Positions 1-16,435 of a DNA stretch of 51,121 nucleotides are shown piece after piece. Every line of letters starts with the position of its first letter. The first letter of the stretch is position 1. Where the stretch lies: positions 1 through 51,121 of the forward strand of contig DATKRS010000021.1 of NCBI GenBank assembly GCA_035532035.1, in the 5' to 3' direction. The notes under the pieces were generated by a model. The model was not told the DNA's origin and did no database searches. It saw only the letters and a list, made by a program, of their open reading frames with translations. The translations under genes and the position numbers were made by a program. This DNA is from Candidatus Dormiibacterota bacterium (GTDB taxonomy: Bacteria > Vulcanimicrobiota > Vulcanimicrobiia > Vulcanimicrobiales > Vulcanimicrobiaceae).

Positions 1-75
1 TGGTAGCGCCAACGGGAATCGAACCCGTCTTTCCGCCTTGAAAGGGCGATGTCCTAACCGATAGACGATGGCGCC
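1..75 (-). tRNA. tRNA-Glu (anticodon UUC)
   Basis: Read on the minus strand this folds as a complete cloverleaf. The acceptor is GGCGCCA against TGGCGCT (one G-U pair), the anticodon loop is CTTTCAA giving UUC, and the T loop is TTCGATT with a 5-bp stem. The discriminator is A and CCA is encoded; it ends exactly at the left edge of the window. It reads GAA/GAG codons. The nearest upstream -10-like element is the minus-strand TATACT at 124-129, which would leave a leader of about 40 bases to be trimmed by RNase P. Anything downstream of the gene is outside the window. Confidence 0.95.
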
Positions 76-119
76 GCGGGCAAGAGCTTGGCCCCCAGGG
101 GGCGTGCAGCCTCCCCGGG

Positions 120-128
120 TGGTAGTAT
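120..128 (+). promoter_or_regulatory. extended -10 promoter of ispH (likely leaderless)
   Basis: TGG followed by TAGTAT forms an extended -10 (TGn + hexamer) ending 7 bases before the ispH ATG at 136. Start of transcription would fall at or next to the ATG, and there is no Shine-Dalgarno sequence, so a leaderless mRNA is the simplest reading. No clear -35 is visible. The overlapping minus-strand hexamer TATACT (124-129) could serve tRNA-Glu. This is inference from sequence only. Confidence 0.45.
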
Positions 129-135
129 ACGACAG

Positions 136-1095
136 ATGGGCACCGAGAGCCGCCGTATTCTGCTGGCCAATCCCCGCGGCTTTTGCGCTGGGGTCGATCG
201 GGCGATCCAAATCATCGAGGATCTGCTCGACGTGCACCCGGGAACGCTCTACGTGCGTAAGGAGATCGTCCACAATCGCGACGTCGTCGAACGGCTGCGC
301 GGCCGCGGCGTGGTCTTCGTCGACGAGCTCGCCGAGGTACCCAACGACTCGCTTGCCGTCTTCAGCGCGCACGGCGTCGCGCCCGACGTTCGCCGTCAGG
401 CGGCCGAACGCAACCTGCGCGTGGTCGACGCGACATGCCCGCTCGTCACGAAGGTTCACGTTGAGGCGTTGCGTTTCGCGCGCGACGGCTACTTCGTGCT
501 GCTCATCGGCCACGCTGGGCATGACGAAGTCACGGGTACGCTCGGGCAGATTCCCGGATCGATCGCACTCGTCGAGAACGAAGTGGACGCTGCAACGGTC
601 GCAGTTCCCGATCCGCAGCGCGTCGCCGTCGTCACGCAGACGACGCTGAGTCTCGACGACACCCACGGAATACTCGCCGCGCTCAAGCGCCGCTTCCCCG
701 CGCTCAAGGAGCCGCCGAGCAGCGACATCTGTTACGCGACGCAGAATCGCCAGAACGCCGTCAAGGAGCTCGCCGTCGCCTGCGACGTCGTCCTCGTCGT
801 TGGATCGCAGAACAGCTCGAATGCGCAGCGACTGCGCGATTGCTCGGCGGAAGCCGGGACGCCGGCCTATCTGATCGACGGCCCGAACGAGATCGAGCGC
901 GCGTGGATCGCGCACGCAACGACGATCGGCGTTACCGCCGGTGCATCGACGCCGGAGCATCTCGTCGCGCGCGTGGTCGAACACGTGCGCGCGATCGTCG
1001 GCGATGCCGACGTGGAAGAGTTCGGCAAGCGCGAGCCGACAATCGTCTTTGCGCCGCCGCGCGAGCTCGCGGGCATCATCGCTAGCGGCGAATAA
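136..1095 (+). CDS. ispH: 4-hydroxy-3-methylbut-2-enyl diphosphate reductase (IspH/LytB)
   Basis: Last enzyme of the MEP isoprenoid pathway. It reduces HMBPP to IPP and DMAPP with a [4Fe-4S] cluster in the cytosol. The protein is 319 residues, normal for the family. Cluster cysteines are visible at Cys17 (NPRGFCAGV), Cys101 (DATCPLVTKVH) and in DICYATQNRQ. The substrate-binding histidines at 46 (IVHNRD) and 79 (SAHGV) are present. The start at 136 was chosen because the family begins a few residues before the RGFCAGV motif, and an extended -10 lies just upstream; an in-frame ATG at 88 would place the promoter inside the gene. The product feeds the undecaprenyl pathway also represented here by uppS. 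Confidence 0.95.
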   Translation: MGTESRRILLANPRGFCAGVDRAIQIIEDLLDVHPGTLYVRKEIVHNRDVVERLRGRGVVFVDELAEVPNDSLAVFSAHGVAPDVRRQAAERNLRVVDATCPLVTKVHVEALRFARDGYFVLLIGHAGHDEVTGTLGQIPGSIALVENEVDAATVAVPDPQRVAVVTQTTLSLDDTHGILAALKRRFPALKEPPSSDICYATQNRQNAVKELAVACDVVLVVGSQNSSNAQRLRDCSAEAGTPAYLIDGPNEIERAWIAHATTIGVTAGASTPEHLVARVVEHVRAIVGDADVEEFGKREPTIVFAPPRELAGIIASGE

Positions 1096-1110
1096 TCGCA
1101 AGGAGCAACC

Positions 1111-1455
1111 ATGGTCACCGGCATCGACGTCCACATCTACAACGTCAAAGACTTCGAGCGCGCGCTACGCTTCTACACCGAGTTACTCGGCACGCAGCCC
1201 GAGACGCTGATGGAGGGTTCGTGGGCGGAGTTCGCGCTGCCCGATGGCTCGGCGTTCGCGATCGGAAAGCACGAGAACCACCCGTGGCAACCGGGATACG
1301 CCATCGCCTTTGCCGTTCCGGACGTCAAATCTGCAGTAGAGTTCGTCCGCTCGCACGGCGGCAAGGCAGGCGATCCCGGAGAGTCCCCCGTCTGCCATAT
1401 GTCATTCGGCGAGGACACGGAAGGGAACCAGATCGTACTCCACCACCGTAAGTGA
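1111..1455 (+). CDS. VOC (glyoxalase/bleomycin-resistance-like) family protein
   Basis: This 114-residue protein is a single vicinal-oxygen-chelate unit. It opens with GIDVHIYNVKDFERALRFYTELLG, the usual first beta strand and helix, and closes with a strand carrying a conserved Glu-type pattern (GNQIVLHH). AAGGAG precedes the ATG at good spacing, 15 bases after the ispH stop, so it is probably co-transcribed with ispH. Family members bind a metal and act as lyases, dioxygenases or drug-binding proteins. Nothing here fixes the substrate. It lacks the long insertions of glyoxalase I, so a role against methylglyoxal is not supported. Confidence 0.8.
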   Translation: MVTGIDVHIYNVKDFERALRFYTELLGTQPETLMEGSWAEFALPDGSAFAIGKHENHPWQPGYAIAFAVPDVKSAVEFVRSHGGKAGDPGESPVCHMSFGEDTEGNQIVLHHRK

Positions 1456-1461
1456 CGGCAG

Positions 1462-1533
1462 TGGGCCCGGTAGGATTCGAACCTACGCGCAACCAGTTAT
1501 GAGCCGGCCGCTCTACCGCTGAGCTACAGGCCC
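1462..1533 (-). tRNA. tRNA with CAU anticodon (elongator Met, or Ile2)
   Basis: The minus strand folds into a cloverleaf. Acceptor GGGCCTG pairs with CGGGCCC, the D arm is GCTC...GAGC, the anticodon loop CTCATAA gives CAU, and the T arm is GTAGG/CCTAC around TTCGAAT. The discriminator is A and the next bases are not CCA, so CCA must be added after transcription, unlike the tRNA-Glu at 1-75. The first base pair is G-C, so it is not the typical initiator with a C1 mismatch. CAU can also be lysidine-modified Ile2; identity elements were not resolved. Confidence 0.93.
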
Positions 1534-1556
1534 GCAGCCGCCGCTACGCACGCTTC

Positions 1557-1585
1557 CTTACAAGGGACCGCGGTTCCGCCCTCAA
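1557..1585 (-). promoter_or_regulatory. possible promoter for the CAU tRNA
   Basis: On the minus strand TTGAGG (1585-1580) is followed after 17 bases by TGTAAG (1562-1557). Each box matches four of six consensus positions. It lies in the 54-base gap between the dioxygenase stop and the tRNA, so the tRNA may have its own start rather than depending on read-through from ndk-eno. Confidence 0.35.
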
Positions 1586-1587
1586 GG

Positions 1588-4180
<2,593 letters not shown>

Positions 4181-4223
4181 AGCCTTGCGAAGGTGCGGCG
4201 CGCGGCGCGGATAAGCCTGCCGC

Positions 4224-4949
4224 ATGGGGGGAGCGTTCGCGCGCGTCGTCTACGTCGCGCGCACGGGAAGCACGAACGAGGATGCAGCCGAGCTGCTCGG
4301 CGACGACGCGGCACTCGGGATGACGATCGTTGCCGAAGAGCAGACCCGCGGCGTCGGGCGGAAAGGACGCTCGTGGACGGCGCCGGCGGGGAGCGCGTTG
4401 CTCTTCACCACGATCCTGCCGCGCGAGATCCCGACCGACGATCTCTGGATCGTGCCGTTCTGGGCGGCACTCTGTATCCGCGACGCACTCGCAGGCGCCG
4501 GCGTCGACGCGGCGCTGCACTGGCCGAACGATCTGCTCTTGAACGACAAGAAGCTCGCCGGCATTCTCTGCGCCTCGCGCATCCTTGGCAAGCGCGCGCG
4601 CGTCGCATGCGGCGTCGGCATCAACGTCTTTCGCGCGGCAGGCGCCGCGCTCGATCCGCCGCCCGCGTACTGCGACGACGTGGCCAACGTCGAACGCCCG
4701 GTATTGCTCGCGCGTATCTTGGAGCGATTCGGTGACGAGTTGCGACGGCTCGCGGATACGGGCGCGGTCGCGCGCCGATGGGAGGCCGCCGCGAACGTGC
4801 CAGGCCAGCGGTACCGGCTGCTGCTCGACGGAGAACGCGTGCCGTTCGAGGCGACGGCCGTGGCGCTCGCCGCCGGCGGCGGACTCGTCGTGGAGCGCGA
4901 CGGGCGGCAGGAGACCATCGCGCTTGCCGACGCGCGCTCGCTGCGCTAG
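4224..4949 (+). CDS. birA: biotin--[acetyl-CoA-carboxylase] ligase, catalytic domain only
   Basis: Attaches biotin to the carrier protein of acetyl-CoA carboxylase through biotinyl-AMP. The 241-residue protein has no N-terminal helix-turn-helix, so it is a monofunctional ligase and not a repressor. The biotinyl-AMP loop is GVGRKGRSW (about residues 43-51). The family motif KWPND appears as HWPND, followed by the conserved NDKKLAGIL. A C-terminal SH3-like domain follows (about residues 190-241). No ribosome-binding site is evident. A weak TTGCGA/GATAAG pair with a long 19-base spacer ends close to the ATG. Confidence 0.92.
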   Translation: MGGAFARVVYVARTGSTNEDAAELLGDDAALGMTIVAEEQTRGVGRKGRSWTAPAGSALLFTTILPREIPTDDLWIVPFWAALCIRDALAGAGVDAALHWPNDLLLNDKKLAGILCASRILGKRARVACGVGINVFRAAGAALDPPPAYCDDVANVERPVLLARILERFGDELRRLADTGAVARRWEAAANVPGQRYRLLLDGERVPFEATAVALAAGGGLVVERDGRQETIALADARSLR

Positions 4950-4953
4950 CGCG

Positions 4954-5169
4954 TCATTTCACGACGCCGCCGAGCACGATACCGGCCGTGCTGAGCGCCG
5001 ACGCCGCTTCGCTCTCCACCGCGCCGTCGATGGCAAGGCAAAGATTCGCTGTCGAGTCGACGTTGGCGGGCTTCGGGATCATCTTCGCAGCAACGCCGGC
5101 GTCCTTGAGCGCCTTCGTGGCGATCATTGCGTCGGTGTTGCTAGCGAAAACGAAGATGATCTCGGGCAT
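4954..5169 (-). CDS. DUF3343 family protein (putative Se/S carrier-like)
   Basis: This 71-residue protein begins MPEIIFVFASNTDAMIATKAL, the pattern of the small DUF3343 family, which covers about 70-80 residues. A family link to sulfur or selenium trafficking has been proposed, but the paired cysteines that would support it are absent; only one Cys is present. The second ATG (5169) was preferred over the one at 5175 because AAGGA lies five bases before it. It is the last gene of the operon starting at 8607 and follows the Cache sensor by a few bases. Any role in sensing is inferred from context only. Confidence 0.7.
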   Translation of the reverse strand: MPEIIFVFASNTDAMIATKALKDAGVAAKMIPKPANVDSTANLCLAIDGAVESEAASALSTAGIVLGGVVK

Positions 5170-5177
5170 CGACATCC

Positions 5178-6479
5178 TTATGGGCTCGACTCGCCCGTCA
5201 CGAGCTCGTTTAGCGTCGACGCCACCTCGTTGAGCTCTGCGACGCGTTCGACGGCATCGTGCATGCGGTTGGACATCTCTTGCGCCAGCGTTTCGATCAC
5301 GATCACGTCGCCGTGCAGCTCTGCGTTCAGCTTTTGCAGCTCGGCAACGCTTGCCGGAGCCTCGTCGCCCTTGGCCAGCTCCGCAATCAACTCGCCGCTT
5401 CGCTCCACCGCTCGCCGCGTCGCAGTCACGTGATCTCCGGATACCTCACTTCCGACGACCGTCACGCCCAGCTCCTTCGCGGTCTCGCGAACGCGCCGGC
5501 TGTTTTGCACGAGCGTCTTCGACAGCGCCTGCACGATGGGAACGGCGAGCGCGAGCACGAGTATTACCGCGAGCAGGCCCCACAGCACGAGCGTCCACGT
5601 CGTATGACCGATGATGTTCGTGATCCGTACCATCGGAATGCCGTACCACGACGCCCCGACGATCTGGTTCTGATCGGTCATCAACGGGTCGATGCGAGCG
5701 AGGTACGTCACGCCGCCCTCGGTGTCGCTTCCCACGTACGGTCGCCCCGTGCGAATGACGGCCGCCGTAGCCGGAACTTGGGCGTCGAGGTAGCGCGTGC
5801 CGTCCGGGGTTACGATCGAGCTCGAGACGATCGTGCCATCGTCGATCAATGCGATCGCGCCGCCGATCGCGCGCGTCGCTTCGTCGACCAGATCGTACGA
5901 GTGGTTGAGCACGAGGCCGCCGTAGAGCACGCCGATCGTGCGCTCTTGCGCGTCGCTGATCGGCGTCGCCGAAACGATCGCCAATCCGTCGTGCTGCACC
6001 CCCGCCTGCAGTGCCAATCCTTCGCTCTGCAGGAAGCCGGGTGAAAGGCGTGCGAGCGTGCTGAACGTCTCGCCGTTGAGCGCCCGTTGTACGAGCGGAT
6101 CGTTCGCAAGGGATCCGCCACTGCGCGCGTGCACGCGCGCGAGGACGTGGCCTTGGAGATCGACCGCAGTGAGAAACGAGAGGCCCGAGTTCTCTACGGT
6201 GTTCGAAAGATCGCCGGCGAGCTGCGCTCCGTTGTGGCCTTGCACCGCGATGCGCACGGCATCGCTCGCGGCTTCCTGCGCGACGAGCAGCTGGATTTGC
6301 TTCTTGCGCGACGCCACGTACCCGCCGAAGGCGCTCGCTTCGCTCGTTACCTCCGTGCGCCCGAGCGAGAAGAGGTCGTGAGCCAGCACCGAGCGAGCGG
6401 CGATCAAGCTGCTGACGAAGATGAGCACGACCGCACCGACGATCGCCCCCAGCAGGCGCGTGCGCAGGCTGAACTTCAT
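5178..6479 (-). CDS. Cache-type membrane sensor lacking a signalling domain
   Basis: This 433-residue protein has an N-terminal membrane helix (about 7-29), a large extracytoplasmic region of the double-Cache type (about 30-290; [18 protein letters not shown] and [18 protein letters not shown] are typical strands), a second membrane helix (about 295-317), and a cytoplasmic helical tail of about 110 residues. The tail is predicted coiled coil and has no HAMP-plus-signalling hairpin, kinase or GGDEF output. Its ATG overlaps the stop of the upstream chemoreceptor as ATGA. The simplest reading is that it supplies the ligand-binding half of a receptor whose signalling half is the neighbouring gene. 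The ligand is unknown. Confidence 0.82.
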   Translation of the reverse strand: MKFSLRTRLLGAIVGAVVLIFVSSLIAARSVLAHDLFSLGRTEVTSEASAFGGYVASRKKQIQLLVAQEAASDAVRIAVQGHNGAQLAGDLSNTVENSGLSFLTAVDLQGHVLARVHARSGGSLANDPLVQRALNGETFSTLARLSPGFLQSEGLALQAGVQHDGLAIVSATPISDAQERTIGVLYGGLVLNHSYDLVDEATRAIGGAIALIDDGTIVSSSIVTPDGTRYLDAQVPATAAVIRTGRPYVGSDTEGGVTYLARIDPLMTDQNQIVGASWYGIPMVRITNIIGHTTWTLVLWGLLAVILVLALAVPIVQALSKTLVQNSRRVRETAKELGVTVVGSEVSGDHVTATRRAVERSGELIAELAKGDEAPASVAELQKLNAELHGDVIVIETLAQEMSNRMHDAVERVAELNEVASTLNELVTGESSP

Positions 6480-8071
6480 GCGTGTTCTCCCTTTCCGTTC
6501 TCGCTGACCTTGAAGCGGTGCAGATGCTCGTCGATCCGGTCGGCTAACGCGTGCATCTGTTCGATCGATCCGAGCATCCGCTGCGATGCGTCCGTCACCT
6601 CGCGGCTGACGTACGTCAGCACTTCCACCGAGGATGCGTTCTTCTGCGAGATCGATGAGATGTCTGAAAATGCCTGATTGACGCCGTCGGATTGACGCGT
6701 CATCGACTGCGTCGCATTGAGATTCAGCGTCACGGACTTCGCGATCTCTCCGATCGAATGGATCACGAGCTGCGAGTTCGCGCTCATGGCGCGGGCGACC
6801 GCGCTGATCTGACCGATTTGCTCGTTGGCGGCGATCACCGCGTTGACGATCTCTCCGAGCGCCCCGGACGCCGAGTTGGTGCCGGTGACGCCCGCTTCGA
6901 CTCGCTCCATCAGGCGTTGCATCGCCTCGACGACGTCCCCGATGACACTCTGCGTTCCCGCGATGTGTTGTGCGATCTCCTTCGTCGCCGTGACGCTCCC
7001 GTCGGCAAGCTTGCGAATTTCGTTTGCGACGACGGCGAAGCCGCGCCCGTGCTCTCCGGCGCGCGCCGCCTCGATTGCGGCGTTGAGCGCGAGCAGATTC
7101 GTCTGCTCCGCAATCCGATCGATGACTTTGACGATGTCGCCGATCTGCTCTGAGTTCGTGCCGAGCTGACGGATGTCGCCGGCGAGATCCTGGATCGTCG
7201 AGGCGATCGTGCCCATACCGGCGTTGATCGTTTCGATCGCCGTTCCCCCACGCTCCGCCGTGCGTGAGGTCGCCTTCGAAATCGTCGATAGTGCGTCGAC
7301 CTGCACGGTGACCTGCTCGATCGAGCTCGCCATGTTCTCCACCGCCATCGCCGTCTCGTCGAGGCTGCGGGTTTGTTCTTCGGCTGCGGCGGCGATCGAG
7401 GAGATCGCCTCGCCGAGCGCGAGCACTTTGCGCGTCGCCTCTTCGACGATGCGCTGCTGCTCGGCGATGCCCTCGTCGAGCTGCTCGTGGGCGACCGTCG
7501 CGCCTCCGAGCACGGCGAGCGTCGTCGAGGCGGTGCCGCGCAGCTCGGAGCCCGCGCCGGCGAGCTCGGCGGCGTGCCCGGAAAGCTGCGCGAGAAAATC
7601 ACGCATGCCGCCGATCAACCGGTTCAGCGTCTGCACCAGGTCCTGCAGCGCAGGCTCGGCGGCCGCAATGCTCGTCGTGAAGTCGCCCTGGTACACGTCG
7701 TGCAGACCGTCCACGACCGCAATCAGCCCGGGCGTGCGAGGAGTTGGAAGCGCAGCGAGTTCCTTCTCCGGCTGCGCGGCGTCGCGAAACAGCAGGCTCA
7801 CGACGCTCCCAGCGACGAGAACCGGCAGCACCGCGAGCTCCGCGCTCGCGCTGCCGCGCAGCAACCCGGCAGCCAGGCCAGCGATCGCCGCCGCGAGCGT
7901 CGCGAGCAAGCCGTACGGCGAGCCGAGAAACGCCGCCGCCAGGCCGGCAACCGCTGGGACGAGTGCCGCTCCCGGCTCGCCGGTCCAGAACCAGCCGAGT
8001 GCGGCGGCGGTGAGAGCAGCGAGCGCGCCAAGGCCGCCCCGGACGGACGGCGCCGTGCTCGCGCGGACCAT
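6476..8071 (-). CDS. methyl-accepting chemotaxis protein without a sensor domain
   Basis: The 531-residue protein has about four hydrophobic N-terminal helices (roughly residues 12-95) with almost no loop between them, then a short linker and a long helical signalling domain. The hairpin tip that contacts CheA/CheW is clear at about 311-355 ([18 protein letters not shown] then [15 protein letters not shown]). No periplasmic ligand domain is present. The ATG shares a base with the stop of the protease gene (TAATG), and the stop overlaps the Cache sensor's ATG. No cheA, cheW, cheR or cheB lies in the window, so its pathway must be completed elsewhere. Confidence 0.92.
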   Translation of the reverse strand: MVRASTAPSVRGGLGALAALTAAALGWFWTGEPGAALVPAVAGLAAAFLGSPYGLLATLAAAIAGLAAGLLRGSASAELAVLPVLVAGSVVSLLFRDAAQPEKELAALPTPRTPGLIAVVDGLHDVYQGDFTTSIAAAEPALQDLVQTLNRLIGGMRDFLAQLSGHAAELAGAGSELRGTASTTLAVLGGATVAHEQLDEGIAEQQRIVEEATRKVLALGEAISSIAAAAEEQTRSLDETAMAVENMASSIEQVTVQVDALSTISKATSRTAERGGTAIETINAGMGTIASTIQDLAGDIRQLGTNSEQIGDIVKVIDRIAEQTNLLALNAAIEAARAGEHGRGFAVVANEIRKLADGSVTATKEIAQHIAGTQSVIGDVVEAMQRLMERVEAGVTGTNSASGALGEIVNAVIAANEQIGQISAVARAMSANSQLVIHSIGEIAKSVTLNLNATQSMTRQSDGVNQAFSDISSISQKNASSVEVLTYVSREVTDASQRMLGSIEQMHALADRIDEHLHRFKVSENGKGEHA

Positions 8072-8607
8072 TACCTGTGGGCGCGCCCGACGCGCCGGTC
8101 GCAGGTTTCGCAGAAGTACGACGTCATGTTATCCGTCTCGAAAATCGAGTTCGCGTAATACATGCCGCATCGCGCGTTGAAACAATGCTTCAAGCCGAAG
8201 AGATGCCCCAGCTCGTGCACGCACTCCTTGAGCGTTCGCTGGAACAGAACGTTCGGGTCTCGCTCTTCACCATAGAACTCCGGCCGAAGCCGGTGGAGCG
8301 ACACGACCGCGAGCGACTGCGCCTCGTCTGCGTCGCCGAAGATGAAGCGATGCGACGTCTTATAGAGGTCGAACTCGGTGAGGACGAGGAGCGCGCCGTC
8401 CTGCTCGGGGTACGCGCCCAAGACTTTCGCCGTCAGCGTCGTGAGGAAGAGCTGGCCGCGAGTAGCGTTCAGCGCGCTGCGCGAGAGAGCGAGGGTCCTC
8501 TCCACCTGCGCGCGCGCCAGGAAGCGTTCTTCGAGGCAGAGCGCGAGACGATCGAGAAAGGCGCCGTCGACGGCATTGACCGGAACGATGCGAATCTTCG
8601 ATTCCAT
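8071..8607 (-). CDS. amzA: archaemetzincin-type zinc metalloprotease
   Basis: The 178-residue protein carries the extended archaemetzincin signature. [11 protein letters not shown] gives the three zinc ligands His131, His135 and His141 with catalytic Glu132. It is followed at once by Cys142, Cys147 and Met149, then Cys166-x-x-Cys169 as a second, structural zinc site. Size and lack of a signal peptide match the family, which is common in archaea and scattered in bacteria, with no established physiological substrate. It is the first gene of an overlapping operon with a split chemoreceptor, an association I do not recognise. It is divergent from acpS. Confidence 0.9.
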   Translation of the reverse strand: MESKIRIVPVNAVDGAFLDRLALCLEERFLARAQVERTLALSRSALNATRGQLFLTTLTAKVLGAYPEQDGALLVLTEFDLYKTSHRFIFGDADEAQSLAVVSLHRLRPEFYGEERDPNVLFQRTLKECVHELGHLFGLKHCFNARCGMYYANSIFETDNMTSYFCETCDRRVGRAHR

Positions 8608-8670
8608 CCCGGACTGATGGTTTCTCCGTCCTCAGCCGGAAAACCCGGCAACCTCTGCGAAGGGCGGCGC

Positions 8671-9057
8671 ATGATCCTCGGCATCGGCCTAGACCTCGCG
8701 GAGGTGGCGCGCTACCGCTTCGACGATCGCGCCCTCGCGTGGTTCGGCCGAAAGATCTATACCGACGAAGAGATGGCCTACGCGCTGCGCAAGCGTAACG
8801 TCGCGGAACGACTCGCGGGCTTCTTCGCGGCGAAGGAAGCCACGCGCAAAGCGTTCGGTCATGCAATCCCCTGGCGGCGCATCGGCGTCACGCACGAGCG
8901 AAGCGGAAAACCTAGCATACGCCTTACCGGTGGGGCGGAGTCTCTCGTTGCCGCGCGCGGCATCGACAGGATACACCTCACCATCACGCACACGCCGGTG
9001 ACGGCGGCTGCCGTCGTCGTGCTCGAAGGGCCGCCCAAGCCATGCTCTACCTCTTAA
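8671..9057 (+). CDS. acpS: holo-[acyl-carrier-protein] synthase
   Basis: Transfers 4'-phosphopantetheine from CoA to apo-ACP. The 128-residue protein shows the Mg-binding Asp8 in MILGIGLDLAEV and the FFAAKEATRKAFG motif with Glu56, as in the trimeric AcpS group. The ATG at 8671 gives the exact family N terminus; longer in-frame extensions run antisense to the protease gene. No strong ribosome-binding site precedes it. The 3' end overlaps nnr by 16 bases, an arrangement also common in other bacteria. Confidence 0.94.
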   Translation: MILGIGLDLAEVARYRFDDRALAWFGRKIYTDEEMAYALRKRNVAERLAGFFAAKEATRKAFGHAIPWRRIGVTHERSGKPSIRLTGGAESLVAARGIDRIHLTITHTPVTAAAVVVLEGPPKPCSTS

Positions 9058-10589
9058 CCCCGCAGGAGATGCGCGAGGCCGACGCCGCCGCAGGCGCGCG
9101 CGTCGGGCACGAAGCGCTCATGCGCAACGCCGGCGATCGCGTTGCCGAGCGCATCCGCACCCTCGTGCCGCGAGCCTGCCGCATCGTCGCGTTCGCCGGC
9201 CCCGGAGACAACGGCGGCGACGCCTTTGCTGCCCTCGCGTCGCTCGATGCCTCGTACGAGCGCATACTCTACGCGGCGGAATCGCGCAAGCCGTCGGCCG
9301 CGCGGGTGGCGGCGGAGAAGCGCGCCGCCGAGGCGGGGGTCGTCGTCGAGCCGCTACCCGATCGCGAGGACGGCGCCGCAGCCGCGTTGGAGGGTGCCGC
9401 GCTCGCGCTCGACGGGCTCTTCGGAACGGGCTCGCGGCTGCCGCTCGGCGAGCGGTTCCTAGCCGCCGCGCGCGCGCTCGACGCCCGGCGTCTGCGCGTG
9501 CTGGCAATCGACATCCCGAGCGGCACCGATGCCGGCACCGGAGCGGTCGGCGACGGCGCCGTGCGCGCGAGCGAGACGCTGACGGTCGCGGCGCTCAAGC
9601 CGGGCCTGCTCCTCATGCCCGCGCGCGAGAATGTCGGCGCGCTGTGGTGCGCGCAGATCGGTATCGACGATGCGACGCTCGCGGCGCACGCGCACACGTA
9701 TGCGACGCTCGACGACGACGCCTTCCTTCATATGGTTCCCCGTCGCGCGATCGAATCCGACAAGCGCAGTGCGGGAGCGCCGCTCGTGATCGCGGGGTCC
9801 GCGCAGTTTCCCGGAGCCGCCGTTCTCTGCGCGCTCGCCGCCGCTCGCGCGGGCGCGGGATACGTGACGGTTGCCGCTCCGGCTTCCGCCGCGCAGGCCT
9901 TGCGCGCCCATCTCGTCGAGCAAGTCGTCGTCGAGCTCGACGAGGCCGCCGCGCCGGGTAAGATCGTCGAATCCATCTGCGAGATCGCGCAACGCAACTC
10001 GTCGATCGCCGTCGGCCCGGGGCTCGGGCTGGAGGATCGCATCGGAGAGATCGTGCGCGGCGTCATCGCCGGCACCGAGCTGCCCGTCGTCGCAGATGCA
10101 AGCGCGCTCTTCCATCTCGGCAAGCATTTGAGCGATTTGCGTCCCTCGAAAGGCTCGGGACCGGATCGCATCGTGCTGACGCCCCATGCCGGCGAGTTCG
10201 CCCGGCTCTCCGGCAAGGGCACGATTCGTCCGGGTGAGCGCGTCGCGCGCCTGCACGAGTTCGTGGACCGCACGCGCATCACGACGCTGCTCAAAGGGCT
10301 CGACACCCTCGTCTACGATGGAACGACGACGTTCGTGAACCCGTCGGGCACGAACGCGCTCGCGACGGCCGGAACGGGCGACGTGCTGACCGGCGTCATC
10401 GCGACGCTCCTCTCGCAAGGGCTTTCCCCGTTCGACGCTGCGTGCGCGGGAGCGTTCTGGCACGGTCTCGCCGCAAAGGTTGCCGCGCAACGCCGCCGCA
10501 CGGGCGTCATCGCGCGCGACGTCATCGACGCGCTGGCGGATGCTTTTCCGAGCAATGCCGAGCACGGGGCGGTGCGCCGCGTGTTCTAG
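9042..10589 (+). CDS. nnr: bifunctional NAD(P)H-hydrate epimerase / ADP-dependent NAD(P)H-hydrate dehydratase
   Basis: Repairs damaged hydrated NAD(P)H. The N-terminal YjeF_N epimerase domain (about 1-215) shows FAGPGDNGGDAFAALASL and DGLFGTGSRLPL. The C-terminal ribokinase-like dehydratase domain (about 225-515) shows APLVIAGSAQFPGAA, the ADP-site LTPHAGEFARL, and NALATAGTGDVLTGVIA. At 515 residues it has the usual length of the fused form. It overlaps acpS, so the two are translated from one mRNA, and it converges on ligA with a 9-base gap and no obvious terminator. Confidence 0.94.
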   Translation: MLYLLTPQEMREADAAAGARVGHEALMRNAGDRVAERIRTLVPRACRIVAFAGPGDNGGDAFAALASLDASYERILYAAESRKPSAARVAAEKRAAEAGVVVEPLPDREDGAAAALEGAALALDGLFGTGSRLPLGERFLAAARALDARRLRVLAIDIPSGTDAGTGAVGDGAVRASETLTVAALKPGLLLMPARENVGALWCAQIGIDDATLAAHAHTYATLDDDAFLHMVPRRAIESDKRSAGAPLVIAGSAQFPGAAVLCALAAARAGAGYVTVAAPASAAQALRAHLVEQVVVELDEAAAPGKIVESICEIAQRNSSIAVGPGLGLEDRIGEIVRGVIAGTELPVVADASALFHLGKHLSDLRPSKGSGPDRIVLTPHAGEFARLSGKGTIRPGERVARLHEFVDRTRITTLLKGLDTLVYDGTTTFVNPSGTNALATAGTGDVLTGVIATLLSQGLSPFDAACAGAFWHGLAAKVAAQRRRTGVIARDVIDALADAFPSNAEHGAVRRVF

Positions 10590-10598
10590 AGGCGGCCA

Positions 10599-15571
<4,973 letters not shown>

Positions 15572-15586
15572 AAAAGTGTCCGTCCC

Positions 15587-16309
15587 CTATGAACCGCGGG
15601 TCGCCGGGAAGGATGCGGCTTCGATGATCGGCCCCACGTCCAGAATGGAGGCGCACGTTGCGTCGGGCGGCCGAGCCCCGCGGGGCAGCTCTTCTCCGCG
15701 CACGTTTACCCAGATGGTGAAAAGCCCGGCTTCGAGCGCGCCCCGGATATCGCGGTCGTAACGATCGCCGACCATGGCAGCGGCTTGGGGCGCGACGCCG
15801 AGCACCCGGCATGCGTGCGCGAAAAGCTGCGGGTCGGGCTTGAGCATGCCGACCTCATCCGCGATGAAGATCGCATCGAGAACGTCGCGGATCTTCAATA
15901 GCGTGATCTTCTCGTGATGTGTTTCCGCGAAGCCATTCGTGACCAAGCCGATGCGCTTGCCCGTGCGGCGAAGCGATCGCAGCAGCTCGAGCGCTCCCGG
16001 AAAGAGGGCGAAATACTCTCGCCGGTACGCGTTGTAATCGCGAGCGCAACGCTCCGCGAGCGCGTCGTCCTCAACGCCGACCGCTGCAAGCGCTCGCGCC
16101 CACAGCCGCTTTCGCACTCCGCCGATCCGCGTCGTCAGATCGTCGGCCGAAAGCCCGCCCCAAAATCCGTGAACCTCCGCCGCATACGCTTCGTCGAGCC
16201 GCGTCGCGTCTATCCCGCGCTCGGCCTCGACGTCGCGCGCGACGCGCAGCGCGGCGCGCCGATAGGCAGCCGTGTCGTCGTGGAGCGTGTCGTCGAGGTC
16301 GAAGAGCAC
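15587..16309 (-). CDS. HAD-superfamily hydrolase (YjjG/phosphatase-like)
   Basis: The 240-residue protein has the HAD motifs FDLDDTLHD (nucleophile Asp and acid Asp), GLVTNG, KPDPQLF with Lys, and [10 protein letters not shown]. An alpha-helical C1 cap lies between motifs I and II. This layout is typical of nucleotide, sugar-phosphate or other small-phosphate phosphatases; the substrate cannot be told. The GTG at 16309 begins two codons before the nucleophile loop and has no good ribosome-binding site, so the true start may lie a few codons upstream. It precedes uvrA by 15 bases on the same strand. Confidence 0.85.
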   Translation of the reverse strand: MLFDLDDTLHDDTAAYRRAALRVARDVEAERGIDATRLDEAYAAEVHGFWGGLSADDLTTRIGGVRKRLWARALAAVGVEDDALAERCARDYNAYRREYFALFPGALELLRSLRRTGKRIGLVTNGFAETHHEKITLLKIRDVLDAIFIADEVGMLKPDPQLFAHACRVLGVAPQAAAMVGDRYDRDIRGALEAGLFTIWVNVRGEELPRGARPPDATCASILDVGPIIEAASFPATRGS

Positions 16310-16435
16310 GACCTCGATGGGATTACCCTTCAGCGCCGAGCCGCATTCGGGAGGGCGACGCGAGCGCTCCGGGCGTGGGCCAGCGAGACGGCGAGCAGGA
16401 CGGCGGCGAGCATGCGCTCTAACTTCGGCTCAACG

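Noticed and set aside
91-103. GCCCCCAGGGGGC palindrome between tRNA-Glu and ispH
   Set aside because: The loop would be a single base and there is no T run; it could be chance in GC-rich DNA, so it is not called a terminator or operator.
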